DNA of 64,000 bases, from the NCBI GenBank assembly GCA_951213105.1, contig OX578137.1, positions 76,421,104 to 76,485,103 on the forward strand, written 5' to 3'. Made by a program: the position numbers and the translations under genes. Source of the DNA: Amaurobius ferox (taxonomy: Eukaryota; Arthropoda; Arachnida; Araneae; Amaurobiidae). This document shows positions 34,451 through 58,890 of this stretch, in pieces. The number at the start of each line of letters is the position of its first letter. Position 1 is the first letter of the stretch. The notes under the pieces are model-generated. The model did no database searches. It saw only the letters and a list, made by a program, of their open reading frames with translations, and was not told the origin of the DNA.

Positions 34451-37400
34451 GATTAACTACAAAGAAGACGAGCTAATTAGATTCAGTTGTCAAACTTGCA
34501 ATAGCAAATTCCAAAGCAAATTGGACAACTTTTAAAGGCCACTAAATAATAAGAGAAGTTGTTTTATCAGATAAAATGTGTTGCATTAGCATTTTATCTG
34601 TTTATCTCAACAACTTCCAGTAAAGGGCACAAGGGTAATCGATTTGTAAACAAATCTGAGTGAACACGAACAGGTGGTCACAGCACTCGATGGGTCACAA
34701 TCATTTTATCACATGTTTTATAAGGAACAATGATGCATCAATTTTACATTTCACGTGATGGGAAAAATTATTGCAATAACATGTGATGGAAATTATCATA
34801 TTTCTCCCAATCTGTGATAGATACTGATTGAATGAAAATCTTATGAAGCATTAAAATAAATGCATATAATTTTGACATTGATTCCAATTCTATAAATATA
34901 TATTCCGCTAAATAATATGTTATATATAAACTATTATATTTTGCGTGAACTATTTATTTAAGAGTAATAAATATTCAGAGGCAATCACGAATCACAGACA
35001 TCAACTACAACTTCATCTTTTTATTAAATTCCTTTCGTGTAATGACAGACAATTACATTTATTTGGCGTGTATTTGTTGACTGAAATACGCTGTACTGTT
35101 TTGTCGTGGGTTCATATATACATTTATATCTTTTATGTAGGCTTTATACATTGTTTTAATTTCTTAATTATCAACAAATGTCTTTCCATTAAAAGGTAGT
35201 GTTTTATGAGAATAGCATTTTGTTTTAAATAATCATTATTTTGATTAAATTTTCTACTTTAATTGCATTCTTCGCGTTACATTCTATTAAAAAAATATTT
35301 TTGTTTAAAATTTACAGACAAAACACTTCTCTCTTTCGTAGTAATTGCATTCAAATTAGATTTTCAATTACAAATTTTTACTTTTGTTCGTCTCTCAATT
35401 ACCCTATCTCAGTTTTCAGATTAGACTGTAAACTATTAAAGCAATTGTATTTTGATATCTAGCTATATGCCAAATTTTTATCCTGATGTGATACATAATT
35501 AAAGATACAGATCTGAGTAAGAACAAGTTGCAGACACATTATTTTGTGAGACTCTTGCTCCTTTCCATTTGCTGTAAATATTTGATATTAACTCATTAAA
35601 TAATATATGATATAACTGAAGGATAACTTTTACTGTATCTTTATCAATGTCGTTTCTTCAGTTATTAAACAACACTGCAAACTATAAAAAATACCCTACA
35701 TTTAAAAGCATGGTTGTGTATCAAGTTTAATTTTGATCAATAAACAAAAGGCATGCGTGCATTCACACAAATTGATGTAGAGATAAGAGATGGCATAAAA
35801 TTTCTTTTTGTGAGATTCTCTACATACAGGGCAACTATCAAAAAGTTTAATTTTTAATTTTTATTTATACTTTTACCTTTAACATGACATGACATAACCT
35901 TATAAGCATGTTTGGCTTTAAAGGTTGTTTCATATATCATGTTTCTTAAGTCTGTATAACATTCTGTACCTACTATTTTTCCATTTATATATAATATATA
36001 AATATAATTAAGTCTGTTCTATATACAAATCCGATTTCTTTTTCTTTCAAATTTGGTTTAGTTATTTTCTACTTCACTGAGGGTAATTGTGTCCATGTTT
36101 TAAGTTTCCAGGGCCAGTGATTGCCAAGAAAATAATAAAAAATACAAATTTAAACTTGTTATTGTAATAGCATTTTGCATAGGATTTTTTTTCCCAATAC
36201 TTAAGTTCAAGAAAATTATTGATTGATACATTGATTAGAAACAGAATTAAATTATTTTCAATGATTAAATAATTTTTATTCAATTTGTTTAAATAATAAA
36301 ATATATTATTGAAAAAATTAATTTTTTAAATGAAGGGTGTTATGTTTTGTATTGGGTTATATCAGTTACAGCCCTGAAATAAGATTGTGATAATTGTTAT
36401 TTTAAATTTTTTAAGGAATCTATTCTATTGTGGCTAAATTCATATATTTCTGAATGCATTTCAATGATTGATGCAATAGAATGAAGAATATCTTTCTGCT
36501 ATTACAGCATCTTCATTTTAGCATGTTGACCAAACTTCATATTTTTGTAAATTGGTTTATAAATGAGACCAGGATGTTTTTTCTTCAAATTTGTCTGATC
36601 AGATAATTTTGTATAAAAATAAAATATATTCTTACTTTTTTTATTTTTCATAAAAGAACTAGATATTTCAATAGAATATTTCTATAAAGCAATATAAATG
36701 CTTAAAAATTTTAAGCAATATCTGGTATAAGGAAAGATGACACAGCGTTACCATTTTTTGTTTTTAGCTGTGGCATCAAGATATGTATCAATATGAAACA
36801 TACAAAACTTTTAAAATGGTCTATAATGTCTTTTATATATGTTAAAAATCATTCAAATTTAAAAATGTAACATTTATTTTCAGTATTTAATATTTAAAAG
36901 AGTGGTACTATTCCCCACTATTGGGTATAATGTGGAGTGTACCATTACATTTTAGTAACAACATTTAAACTAAACAATTATCTTTTATCGAAATGCATTG
37001 AGGATTATGAACAGTTAAAGCCATTTCATTTAGGCAGTAACATTGCCAGAAAAAATTTCTAGGTAGATTTGGTAACCAAATGCTTTGTTTTCCATTTCTC
37101 TATATATAACTTTTTTAAGATTCAATGAGTTCCTAGAGGCTATGGCCCCCAAATTCCCTCCTCACCTCCACCCCCTAGCGATGCCACTGCATTTAAGTTC
37201 TGTTGTAAAGGTCCCACTGAAAAATTTTAATAAATTGTTAAATTATCATAAAATTCTGCTTTTGACATTGAACCTCGTCATGAAGCTTTCAAATTGACAG
37301 AACTAGTGGAGAACCATTTCAAATAGCCATATAGCCATTTCTGTTTGTTTGCTAAATTCCATGATATAGAAATTTTTAGCTTGTTTTTTATTACATGCAC

Positions 37401-38050
37401 ATTTTGCTTACTGCAATTAAATAATCACACAGCATCTCCTCAAGCTACTTTGTAAATTTACCTGGCTAACTTCTTAATCGGACGGTGCAAATAAAAAATT
37501 GGATCTCTGTTTTTCTGAGATTGATTACACTTTTTTTATGTACCTCTTTTTATGTGCAGCTTTTATATGCTCTCTAGCAACTAAGACAAACTTATTTTCT
37601 TTTTGTCTATTCCTCACATCAAAATATAAGCAAATATTAACATAACACATTATAAAAAAAGATTGTAAAAATCAATTAAATAGATATGTAAATTTATATG
37701 GGAAAAAGCTTTTGGGGACAATTAATGTATGTTATCCTTCATATTTATAAATAAAAATGTTTAAATGAGGAATACAGAGCTGTAAGCTAGTAATAAGATT
37801 TAAATCATAAAGCATATGCTTATCTGTAATGTGTTAATTGAACAATTTGTATATATATATATATATATATAACTGTGTACCCCATTCCACTCTATCACAC
37901 TACTCCCATTCATTAATTAACATTTACATTTAATGGTACGCATTTGATTATGTAGAACTAATGTATGTTTAAAATAATTCAAGTTTATATAAGTGATGTA
38001 ACGTGCATTGGAGTAAGCTTAAAAGAACATTTGGTGTGTGGAATTTTAAT
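34451..38050. other. Intergenic space between LGMN and the SINE/LINE cluster
   Basis: This stretch must hold the legumain promoter and 5' UTR, because the coding start is at 34450 and reads leftwards. No coding homology was seen. Short TA runs (about 37850-37870) and scattered ORFs under 85 codons look random. Confidence 0.5.
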
Positions 38051-38113
38051 GAGATTACATCACAGCATTACGAGATTACATCACAGCATTACGAGATTAC
38101 ATCACAGCATTAC
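38051..38113. repeat. 21-bp tandem repeat, 3 copies
   Basis: There are three adjacent copies of a 21-bp unit, GAGATTACATCACAGCATTA followed by C (second and third copies start CGAG across the junction), essentially identical. A microsatellite-like local duplication. Confidence 0.92.
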
Positions 38114-38670
38114 AACATTAGTGCATCTCAATATAAATTATAGGAAAAAACAGAGTGGAACCTTCCCTTCATATATATTTTAATCTGTGAGTAATTTAGT
38201 CACCCCCCCCTCCCGCCCAGAAACAATTTTCTTTTTATTTCCAGGGGGATTAAAAATGTCTTTTGGCATTCGATGTTCGAAATTTTCAACAATACACTAA
38301 AATTATTAGAGATTGTAAATATAATCCTATACTTTTCATCTGAACATCATTGAAAAGATAGAAAAAGTCTGTTTCAAACACACTTTGAATAGAATCCATA
38401 TAATTAATAAAAGAATGTTTAAGAATTAATAAATATTTTTCATGTTTTACAGAGACATTGACTGGTGCTGCCATCTACATTATACAATTGTCCACTTTTT
38501 TTTTAACTGATGTAATTTTTTTCTTTAGTGCATGTGTATTACAATGGGAATTTCTGTTACTTTTGTTCATTCTGTATTTCACAAGTTGTTGGCGTTTACA
38601 TTCATTCTGGTTTAGTTTTTCATTATTAATTGCTTTTATAGATAGTAAAAAAATGCACTAGGCATTGCCC

Positions 38671-38728
38671 CGGCCGTCCAAATAGCTGCTCTTAGTCCTT
38701 TGGACGAGTCGGACGGTCTGGGTCTTCA
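38671..38728 (+). mobile_element. 58-bp micro-insertion with 14-bp target duplication
   Basis: The target ACTAGGCATTGCCC occurs at 38657-38670 and 38729-38742 around a 58-bp insert containing CGGCCGTCC, AGTCCTTTGGACGAGTCGG and the tail GGACGGTCTGGGTCTTCA. It aligns with the insert at 3786-3849. An outer CCGTCC/GGACGG stem encloses an inner GTCC-TTT-GGAC hairpin. The tail matches the 3' end of the adjacent SINE, suggesting the same LINE machinery. Confidence 0.8.
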
Positions 38729-38744
38729 ACTAGGCATTGCCCAT

Positions 38745-39035
38745 ATTGTTGTTGAAACCCAGACCGTCCAACCTACCAGAAAGGTGTAAGGTAACTGTTT
38801 GGACAGCTGGGAAGAGCCACCCAATTTTGACTAGAACCCAGTAAGGGAGGCATCCACAGATACTGTACCCCCTCCTTCCTTTACCACCAACCTCTTGGAA
38901 AGACTTATGGACCCACATGTTTAACGTGATCATACTCTGCATGAACTGAACATGATGGCAGTTTTGGCAGCGGAGGGAATCGAACCCGGACCTACCAAGT
39001 GCAATTCCCGCACGCTAATCTCTGGGCTACCACGT
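38745..39035 (-). mobile_element. tRNA-derived SINE with 15-bp target duplication
   Basis: Read on the minus strand, the head has GTAGCCCAGAGATTAGCGTG (A box) and CCGGGTTCGATTCC (B box). A body with AGTATGATCACGTTAAACAT follows, and the tail CGGTCTGGGTTTCAACAACA ends the element. CTAGGCATTGCCCAT flanks it (38730-38744 and 39036-39050). This is the most complete single copy of the family that forms the array at 46830-48245. Confidence 0.92.
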
Positions 39036-39236
39036 CTAGGCATTGCCCATGTGCATTTCCTAATGCACTTTCCAAATTGCACTCATTTTCAGATATTTTA
39101 GATAAAATATAGTATTTATATTTTGTCTGTAAAGTATCTTAAAATTTCCTTTCATTACTGCATACACAATTCTAAATTGCTTATTATAGTTCCTACCACA
39201 AAAATTATGTATTCACTCGAACATTTAATTATATTT

Positions 39237-40711
39237 CTTATTTCTAGCAGCAGCACTTGATACAAATCATTCACTGGTGTACAAATACACAACACCAAAA
39301 ATACAGGAGAAAAACTATTACAAGAAACAAGAAGCATGAACAAGCAACAAAAGCAACAAACTTAGGAGATACATGGACGGTAGCCAAAAACACAAATCCA
39401 AAACAGTTAGACAGCTTGAAGGGCCTGCATCCTCTCCCTTGCGCACCAATACCTTTTGTACATGTCACCAGAGTCCTGTACAGTTCATTAGGTGATCAGC
39501 ATCCATAGCTGCGTTAACACCACACACTACACAGTTCGGGCTTGGAATTAGATTTAATCTGCATGGCATCTCGGAAAACTGGGGATCTTATTAAGCGTAG
39601 ACTTCCAAGTCTTGTTTTTGATTAGTCTCGACTGTACAGATTTGAAATTATTTTTCATAGTATGTTTAATGATTCTTGTCATAGTTGTATAAGGGATTGA
39701 GCTATTTGGGGATTGAACTATTCTTGTTCCTTCCTTCGCCAGCAAATCAGCCCTCTCATTATCAATAACTCCACAATGAGAAGGGATCCACTGAAGCACA
39801 ATGATCTTTAGTTTTGTTTTCAAAATGTTCATATTCAGAATGCAGTCTTTAACTCTTGAAGAATCCACGCAATTGAAATTGGTAACCGCTTGAATTGCAG
39901 CCTTTGAGTTGGACAAAATCACTGCATTAATAAATACCTCTGTTCTCAACAATAGATGTTGTGTGGCTATTCTGATGGACTCAACCTCACCTTCGAAGGA
40001 AGATGCATGTGGACCAAGAGATACACGATATGAAAACATATCTGAGTAAACACCAGCCCCGACGTTCTCTTCATGTGCCACTTGGGACCCATCAGTATAA
40101 AATATGTATCTGGTCCATCAAAGGATAAAGAAGTGAGATAGTTTCTAAGGCCATTGCCCTCAACACTACATCGCTTGTGCTTTTCTTTTGTACTTCTTGT
40201 ACAAGATGTATTCTGCCCATCGCACCTGATAACATGGGGTCAATAGGGCCAGGCAGGATTTCTGGTTTATTTGGCAAATCTGTCTCAATCTTTAATTTCA
40301 TGATTTTCTGAAGTACCCCGTCTTGAGTCTTTAGTTTTCTTCCTTTGAGTAAATTATAATTCCTCCTGTAGCTGGTTGTAGGTAATCGAATTAGTTTTTC
40401 ATATAAACATAACGCCTTCTGTTGAAAAACAATTTCTAATGGTATAGTATCGGTCAGAAGAAGCATTGCCTGTATGGGAGTTGTTTTAACTGCACCTGTT
40501 ATCAGTCTTAAAACTTCATTCAGCAATACCTCAATCCCATTCATAATTTCTTTACTACATGTAATCAGGGGTTCTGAGCAATATGTCAGAATAGGTTTTA
40601 TATATTTATTATAGGTCAAGTTGAGGGTGTCTCTATCACATTCCCATCGTACACCAGCTAGTCTCTTTAGAATCGTAGCTCTCTTCCTCACTCTTACTGA
40701 TATTTCCTCCT
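39237..40711 (-). mobile_element. 5'-truncated non-LTR retrotransposon (LINE) with 16-bp target duplication
   Basis: ACATTTAATTATATTT occurs at 39221-39236 and 40712-40727 around a 1475-bp minus-strand insert. The insert keeps the end of the reverse transcriptase ORF, an RNase H domain and about 315 bp of 3' UTR, ending GCTGCTGCTAGAAATAAG without a poly-A tail. The 5' end is cut off, as is usual for target-primed reverse transcription. Confidence 0.88.
39554..40691 (-). pseudogene. LINE ORF2 C-terminal part: RT thumb region plus RNase H, frameshifted
   Basis: The first segment (40691-40092) begins MRKRATILKRLAGVRWECDR and reads YNKYIKPILTYCSE, the region after the RT domain in RNase H-bearing LINEs. 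The second (40081-39554) is RNase H with EVESI, IPSHCGVIDNERADLLAKEG and a C-terminal helix. The TDGS motif with the first catalytic Asp falls at the join near 40085 in a shifted frame, so one frameshift separates the parts. The usual SDSKAAI Asp is Asn (SNSKAAI). Clade not fixed; I/Jockey-type elements are the likely group. Confidence 0.82.
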
Positions 40712-41554
40712 ACATTTAATTATATTTAAGGTTGAAATCTGGACTTGCACAGATGTAGTTTATTACAAATAGAATACACAAGGGTAGTTTATTGTAAATA
40801 GTATGCAAATTAGGCGGCTATTAACATATATTCTGAGAGCTATGTTTATTAAATGTTTTAAAATGTATAAGGCTAACTTATAAAACACCAAAAGGATCAA
40901 AATAAAAAATTTTTTGATATTTAAATTAATTTATATTTTTAGTGTTTGTTCTGCTGGACAATATACCTAGGTGAAATGAAGTTGAGGAAAGATACTTATG
41001 AAATTGCTTATGAATGATTGCTTATTTTAACTATAATAAGTGTTAGCAGGATTGCATCAGGATGTCAAGAATTTTTTTAATAATTCCCAAACCTGGAATA
41101 GTCAGAATGTTAGCTATTATTTTAAAACTTGTAAAGTTTGTTAGAATTGCACTATCTGATATATTGTGTATTTTGCTTATCTCTAATAGACGCTATATAA
41201 TAAATAACATTTAAATGCTCAGTTCTATTTCTTAAATCTTAATTAATGTTAATGTGAAAATTTTCAAAAATCTATCTGGGAAAATTCAGATAATTTTATT
41301 ATGCTCATTGAATAACACCTTGAGCTAGTTAAATTTTGGAGAAATTCAAGCTTTATATTTTATTAGTTGGTTTGATGTTGGTTGTTGGCTCTGATATTCA
41401 TCAGTTTTCTGTATACAAGAGCTAAATTTACTGAATATATAATTTTAAGTGAGATTTTATAATGATATTATGGAAAATACATGTTATAATTTGATTAACA
41501 ATGAAAAGTATTTGAAGAAAAAATGTTTAATGTATTATTTAAACAGCAATATTG

Positions 41555-41604
41555 TTGTTGTTGAGACCCAGACCGTCCGACCTACCAGAAAGGTGTAAGG
41601 TAAC
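41555..41604 (-). mobile_element. 50-bp SINE 3'-tail insertion with 11-bp target duplication
   Basis: CAGCAATATTG at 41544-41554 and 41605-41615 flanks a 50-bp insert. On the minus strand the insert is the last part of the SINE: GTTACCTTACACCTTTCTGG, AGGTCGGACGGTCTGGG and (CAA)n. It is an extreme 5' truncation, about 255 bp upstream of the CCDC85 start codon. Confidence 0.88.
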
Positions 41605-41869
41605 CAGCAATATTGTGCAACTCCTCTTTTAAAGAGAACAAAAATAGTACAATAATGACATGTTTTGAAGGCTTTAATTATTTCATGTATGAAACCAATA
41701 AAATATTCAAATGCCAAAATCTATTTTATGAATGCATTACTGCATTTGTATCATTTTTGAAATTTTAAATTATAATTTAAATATCTAAATTTCAATTTGA
41801 ATAAAACATGTTTTTTCTAAATTCAAAAGGTGTGAAAGTTGTATCTTACAATGGTATTTTGTTAAAACA

Positions 41870-55447
<13,578 letters not shown>

Positions 55448-55513
55448 GTTTGCATTTTAAAATTTGATTTAAACTTTTGATTTATAAAGAGTATTTAAAA
55501 CTAAACTTATGTA

Positions 55514-58238
55514 GGGTCTGATGGGGTAAAATGGGTATAAAATTCATTGTTTTTTCAATGTTCAGTTAAAATTTTCTAGTAAATGTTTAACAATTCAAAC
55601 TTTTTTTTGTTTTCCTTTACATTACATTTTATGGGAATGGAAATGCGCAACTTTCAATTTTCAGGCCATAAAATTTTGTCTGCAAGGAAAGGTTTCACAA
55701 CTGTATGTTTGCTATACCCATTTTACCCCATGCAGGTGAAAATGGGTATAGTGTGGGGTAAAATGGGTATACAATAATTTAACAATGAAAACTGCAAAAT
55801 AAATACACTTACCAAAGATTGCATAATGATATATGAAAAAAACAACGTAGTAAACCATTAAAAATTTTTAAACTTTTTTTTTTTAATATGAAATTGAAGT
55901 TAATACATGTGAAATTTAATAATGAATCTCGCTTCATTGCAAATGTTTATTAGCAACATTTTTTCCGAGACAAAATCCTATCATCTCACACTTTGAGTGA
56001 AAAAATACTAGTTATAAATGTTTAAAGTTTACCAAAAACATAATGTCCTTGATTATTAAATGTTGGTTCATTTAAGGTGTGTATTACTTGTTTCTTTTCA
56101 ACAAAGTCTATATCTTCAGCCTCGGGAGAAACATAAAACTCGCCGATCTTAGATTTCTCCAAGAATTTTACCTCATACATATGTCCTTCAATGGCCATAA
56201 CTTTGCTAATGAATTCTTGTTTTCGCTTTTTCCCCAAATACACTACTTTTACCCATGCACCCACAGATATATCTACCGTGGAAATTTCTTCTATGCATTC
56301 TGATCTAATTTCAACTTCATTTGAACTTTTCTTGTTGGTTTTTACTTTTTTAGCATTTCGGTTATTAGATTCATTTTTCAATCTTATGACTTCTTCAGAT
56401 GTCAAAACTTCACCCATTTTTGATTGAACACGCTTTCGTTTCAATTTTGAATTTGCAATGCACTTCGTTGTGAGACTAGAAGGCTTTGGTGATATGGCAT
56501 ATAAAAATGGCAGTTTTCAAATCATAAGGAGAGACAATCATTGAACTTGAAGATAAGCCTTCTTCTATAGGCATAGGTGATATGGGAACGTCGTGTTGAG
56601 AGGTTAATGGCATTGATTCATTTGAGGCAGCAACAGGAACATGAGGCACTAGAGGTAGATGAAGAACATTCAGTAACTTCATCTGTTGATGGTGTAATTC
56701 TGTGTACTACCGCTTCACGATTAGGAGGATAAATTCCACGCCTTTGAAGCCTTTGATGATAATTTTACTGACATGTCTTCAAAAAGTTTACCTAAAAGGT
56801 AAGGGAAAACAGCTTTGGCCACACTCTGAAGGCGACTTTCTCGAAACCATAGCTTCAGAACGTTTTTCCATTTTCTTTTCAATGGTGAAAATACACCAAC
56901 ATCTAATGGTTGAAGGGCATGGCTGGTGTTTGGGGGTAAACACAAGATGATTATTTGTTTTTCCATGGCATGTCTAATGGTCTCGTACGTCATAGTCATA
57001 TGACTTCCATGGCCATCATAGATGAGTAGCACAGGTTTTTGTAATGGCTCAACATACTTTGAAAAGTTTTTCATCCATTGTTAAAAAAACTGTATCGTGC
57101 ATCCAGCCTGAATCTGTGCAGTCATATATAGCTCCAGGAGGTCCACCACGAGTCCATGTATCATACAAATGAAGGCTTTTGTAAGCTGTAAATGGTCACA
57201 TGTATTTCTCATCTGCAGAAACACAAAAATGCACTGTGTATATGGTTTTGCCACATGTTGCAGATTTAAATATGCTGTTCAAGAATTTTTAGAAACAAAA
57301 ACTCCACAGTTCCGAGACTCAGTGCCAAGACCTGCTTCGTCCAAATTGAAAATTCTTTCGGGGCTGTTTATTAGATTGTTTTCCTTCAATAAAGCTTTAT
57401 AGGTATTAAAAAAGCTATTCACACAAGAATGTGCCAAAGCCAATGCTCTTGCTTTCGTCAGCAATTCCGGTTTCCTATTCCCTAACTCCTTCGACCACCT
57501 CTTCTCAAAATTTCGAATCCAATCAGCATCTGGTATACCATTTGAAAAAGGAATTGCTCTAGAAATGAGCAATAATTTAACAAAATTTTGTACAATGAAT
57601 TTCAGATCTTTCCAGTCTTGGGGATAACTGCACCTTGCCATAAATTTTAATGACTGCACGATAATATTTTCTTCCTCCAATGAGAAGACAGATCCCTTAC
57701 GTGAAGGATTTTTTACCACCCATCTTCTCAAAGTTTCATAAGGAATTTTGTATTCTTTGGCAGCATTGTATATCGATTTATCATTGTCAACATCTCTAAC
57801 AGCCAGCTCAAGCCTTGCATATGAATAACTGCACTGCACATATTAAGCTTAACACTATACCCATTTTACCCCATTTATGAAATCTGAAAAAACAAAGCAA
57901 AAACAAAAAATAATTTCTTACCTGTAATTTAGAAAAGTAATAAAAGTGTTCAATAAATGCAATGAGGTCAGTAGAATATAATTTTATCAAAGATTATGAG
58001 CTGCAAGATGAAGTTTAATCAGTTAACATGTGGCATGAAACTGTGCGGAAGGGTTTCTACTGTTGCCACTCACATAAAACAAACTATAGAGACAAAAATA
58101 TAGTGTGGGGATAATATTTAGACATCTAACAATCATCTGTAGTTTTGAAAACTAAATATGTTTTAAAATTTAAAAATTTGAAACAATATATTTTGACTAC
58201 CCATTTTACCCCACTACCCATTTTACCCCATCAGACCC
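55514..58238 (-). mobile_element. pogo-like DNA transposon with TA duplication and subterminal motif array
   Basis: The 24-bp perfect terminal inverted repeats begin GGGTCTGATGGGGTAAAATG (55514-55537; inverse 58215-58238), flanked by TA on both sides. The inner part of the repeat, TGGGGTAAAATGGGTA, is found in further copies at 55715-55730 (inverse), 55754-55769, 57858-57873 (inverse) and 58198-58213 (inverse), giving six in all. The element is 2725 bp and holds a frameshifted transposase on the minus strand. It lies 66 bp after CCDC85 exon 3. Confidence 0.93.
56022..57839 (-). pseudogene. pogo/psq-type transposase with CENPB-like and DDE_1 domains, frameshifted
   Basis: From the start at 57839: a psq-type helix-turn-helix (NAAKEYKIPYETLRRWVVKN), a CENPB-like DNA-binding region with WIRNFEKRWSKELGNRKPEL, and RIFNLDEAG with a first acidic residue. 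Frames then shift between 57278 and 57075, where YDTWTRGGPPGAIYDCTDSG is still readable. LLIYDGHGSH (second Asp) and LPPNTSHALQPLDVGVF (third Asp) follow in 57074-56721. A basic C-terminal part in 56444-56022 closes it. All three catalytic positions are kept but the reading frame is broken at several points. No function expected. Confidence 0.88.
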
Positions 58239-58619
58239 TATAGATCATTATTTATTATAGAATTTTATTTTTTCAAAAATTCTAAACTTTTTACTTACAA
58301 GACTGATTTTAAATATACTTCAGATTATTGAGATATTAAAAAAAATGAACCTCCCATAGAAATAGCATTATGCAGACAATATATTTTTTCTGCAAATTTA
58401 TTAATTTATTTGAAATATATATATATATATTGTTAAGCAACAGAATTAAACCTAATGAGTTTATACAGCAGATAATTTTTATTAAATCTTTTCTAATTTA
58501 AATAATTAAGAAATATATATAAAAATAAATTTTATCGGAATTACAGCTTTCAGGTTTAAAGGTTACGGGAGTTAAAGATATTTTTAATTTCTTATGTCCT
58601 TTCCTCTCTGTTATTTTAG

Positions 58620-58890
58620 TAAAGATTTTTACTTTTCTTATATACATAATGTATAAGGAAAGTATTGTGACGGGATCGAAAATTCGAATTCGAGTTTTCG
58701 ACGGGACAGCACGTTTCAAGCATCCCTGATCACGAATCAAACATTTTTGAAGTGATGTCTGTGTGTGTGAAAGCATGTGTGTGTGTGTGTGTCAGTGAGT
58801 CTGTAGAGACGATAACTGATGAACGAATGGACCGATTTGAACAAAATTTGGTACAAAAATCACAATCTGTAAACACTGGAAGCCTATTGT
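58620..58890 (+). repeat. Interspersed repeat with hairpin head (copy 3)
   Basis: It begins TACTTTTCTTATATACATAA, then TATAAGGAAAGTATTGTGAC, the CGAGTTTTCGACGG box, CAAGCATCCCTGATCACGAA, a GTGTGTGT tract, GAGTCTGTAGAGACGATAAC and ATGAACGAATGGACCGATTT. It is closely similar to the minus-strand copy at 33345-33560. Confidence 0.7.

Noticed and set aside
38051..38113. Three 21-bp repeats as a CRISPR-like array
   Set aside because: Units are directly adjacent without spacers, in a eukaryotic genome. It is a simple tandem repeat.
56079..56427. Plus-strand ORFs opposite the pogo transposase
   Set aside because: Antisense shadows of the transposase C-terminal coding region.
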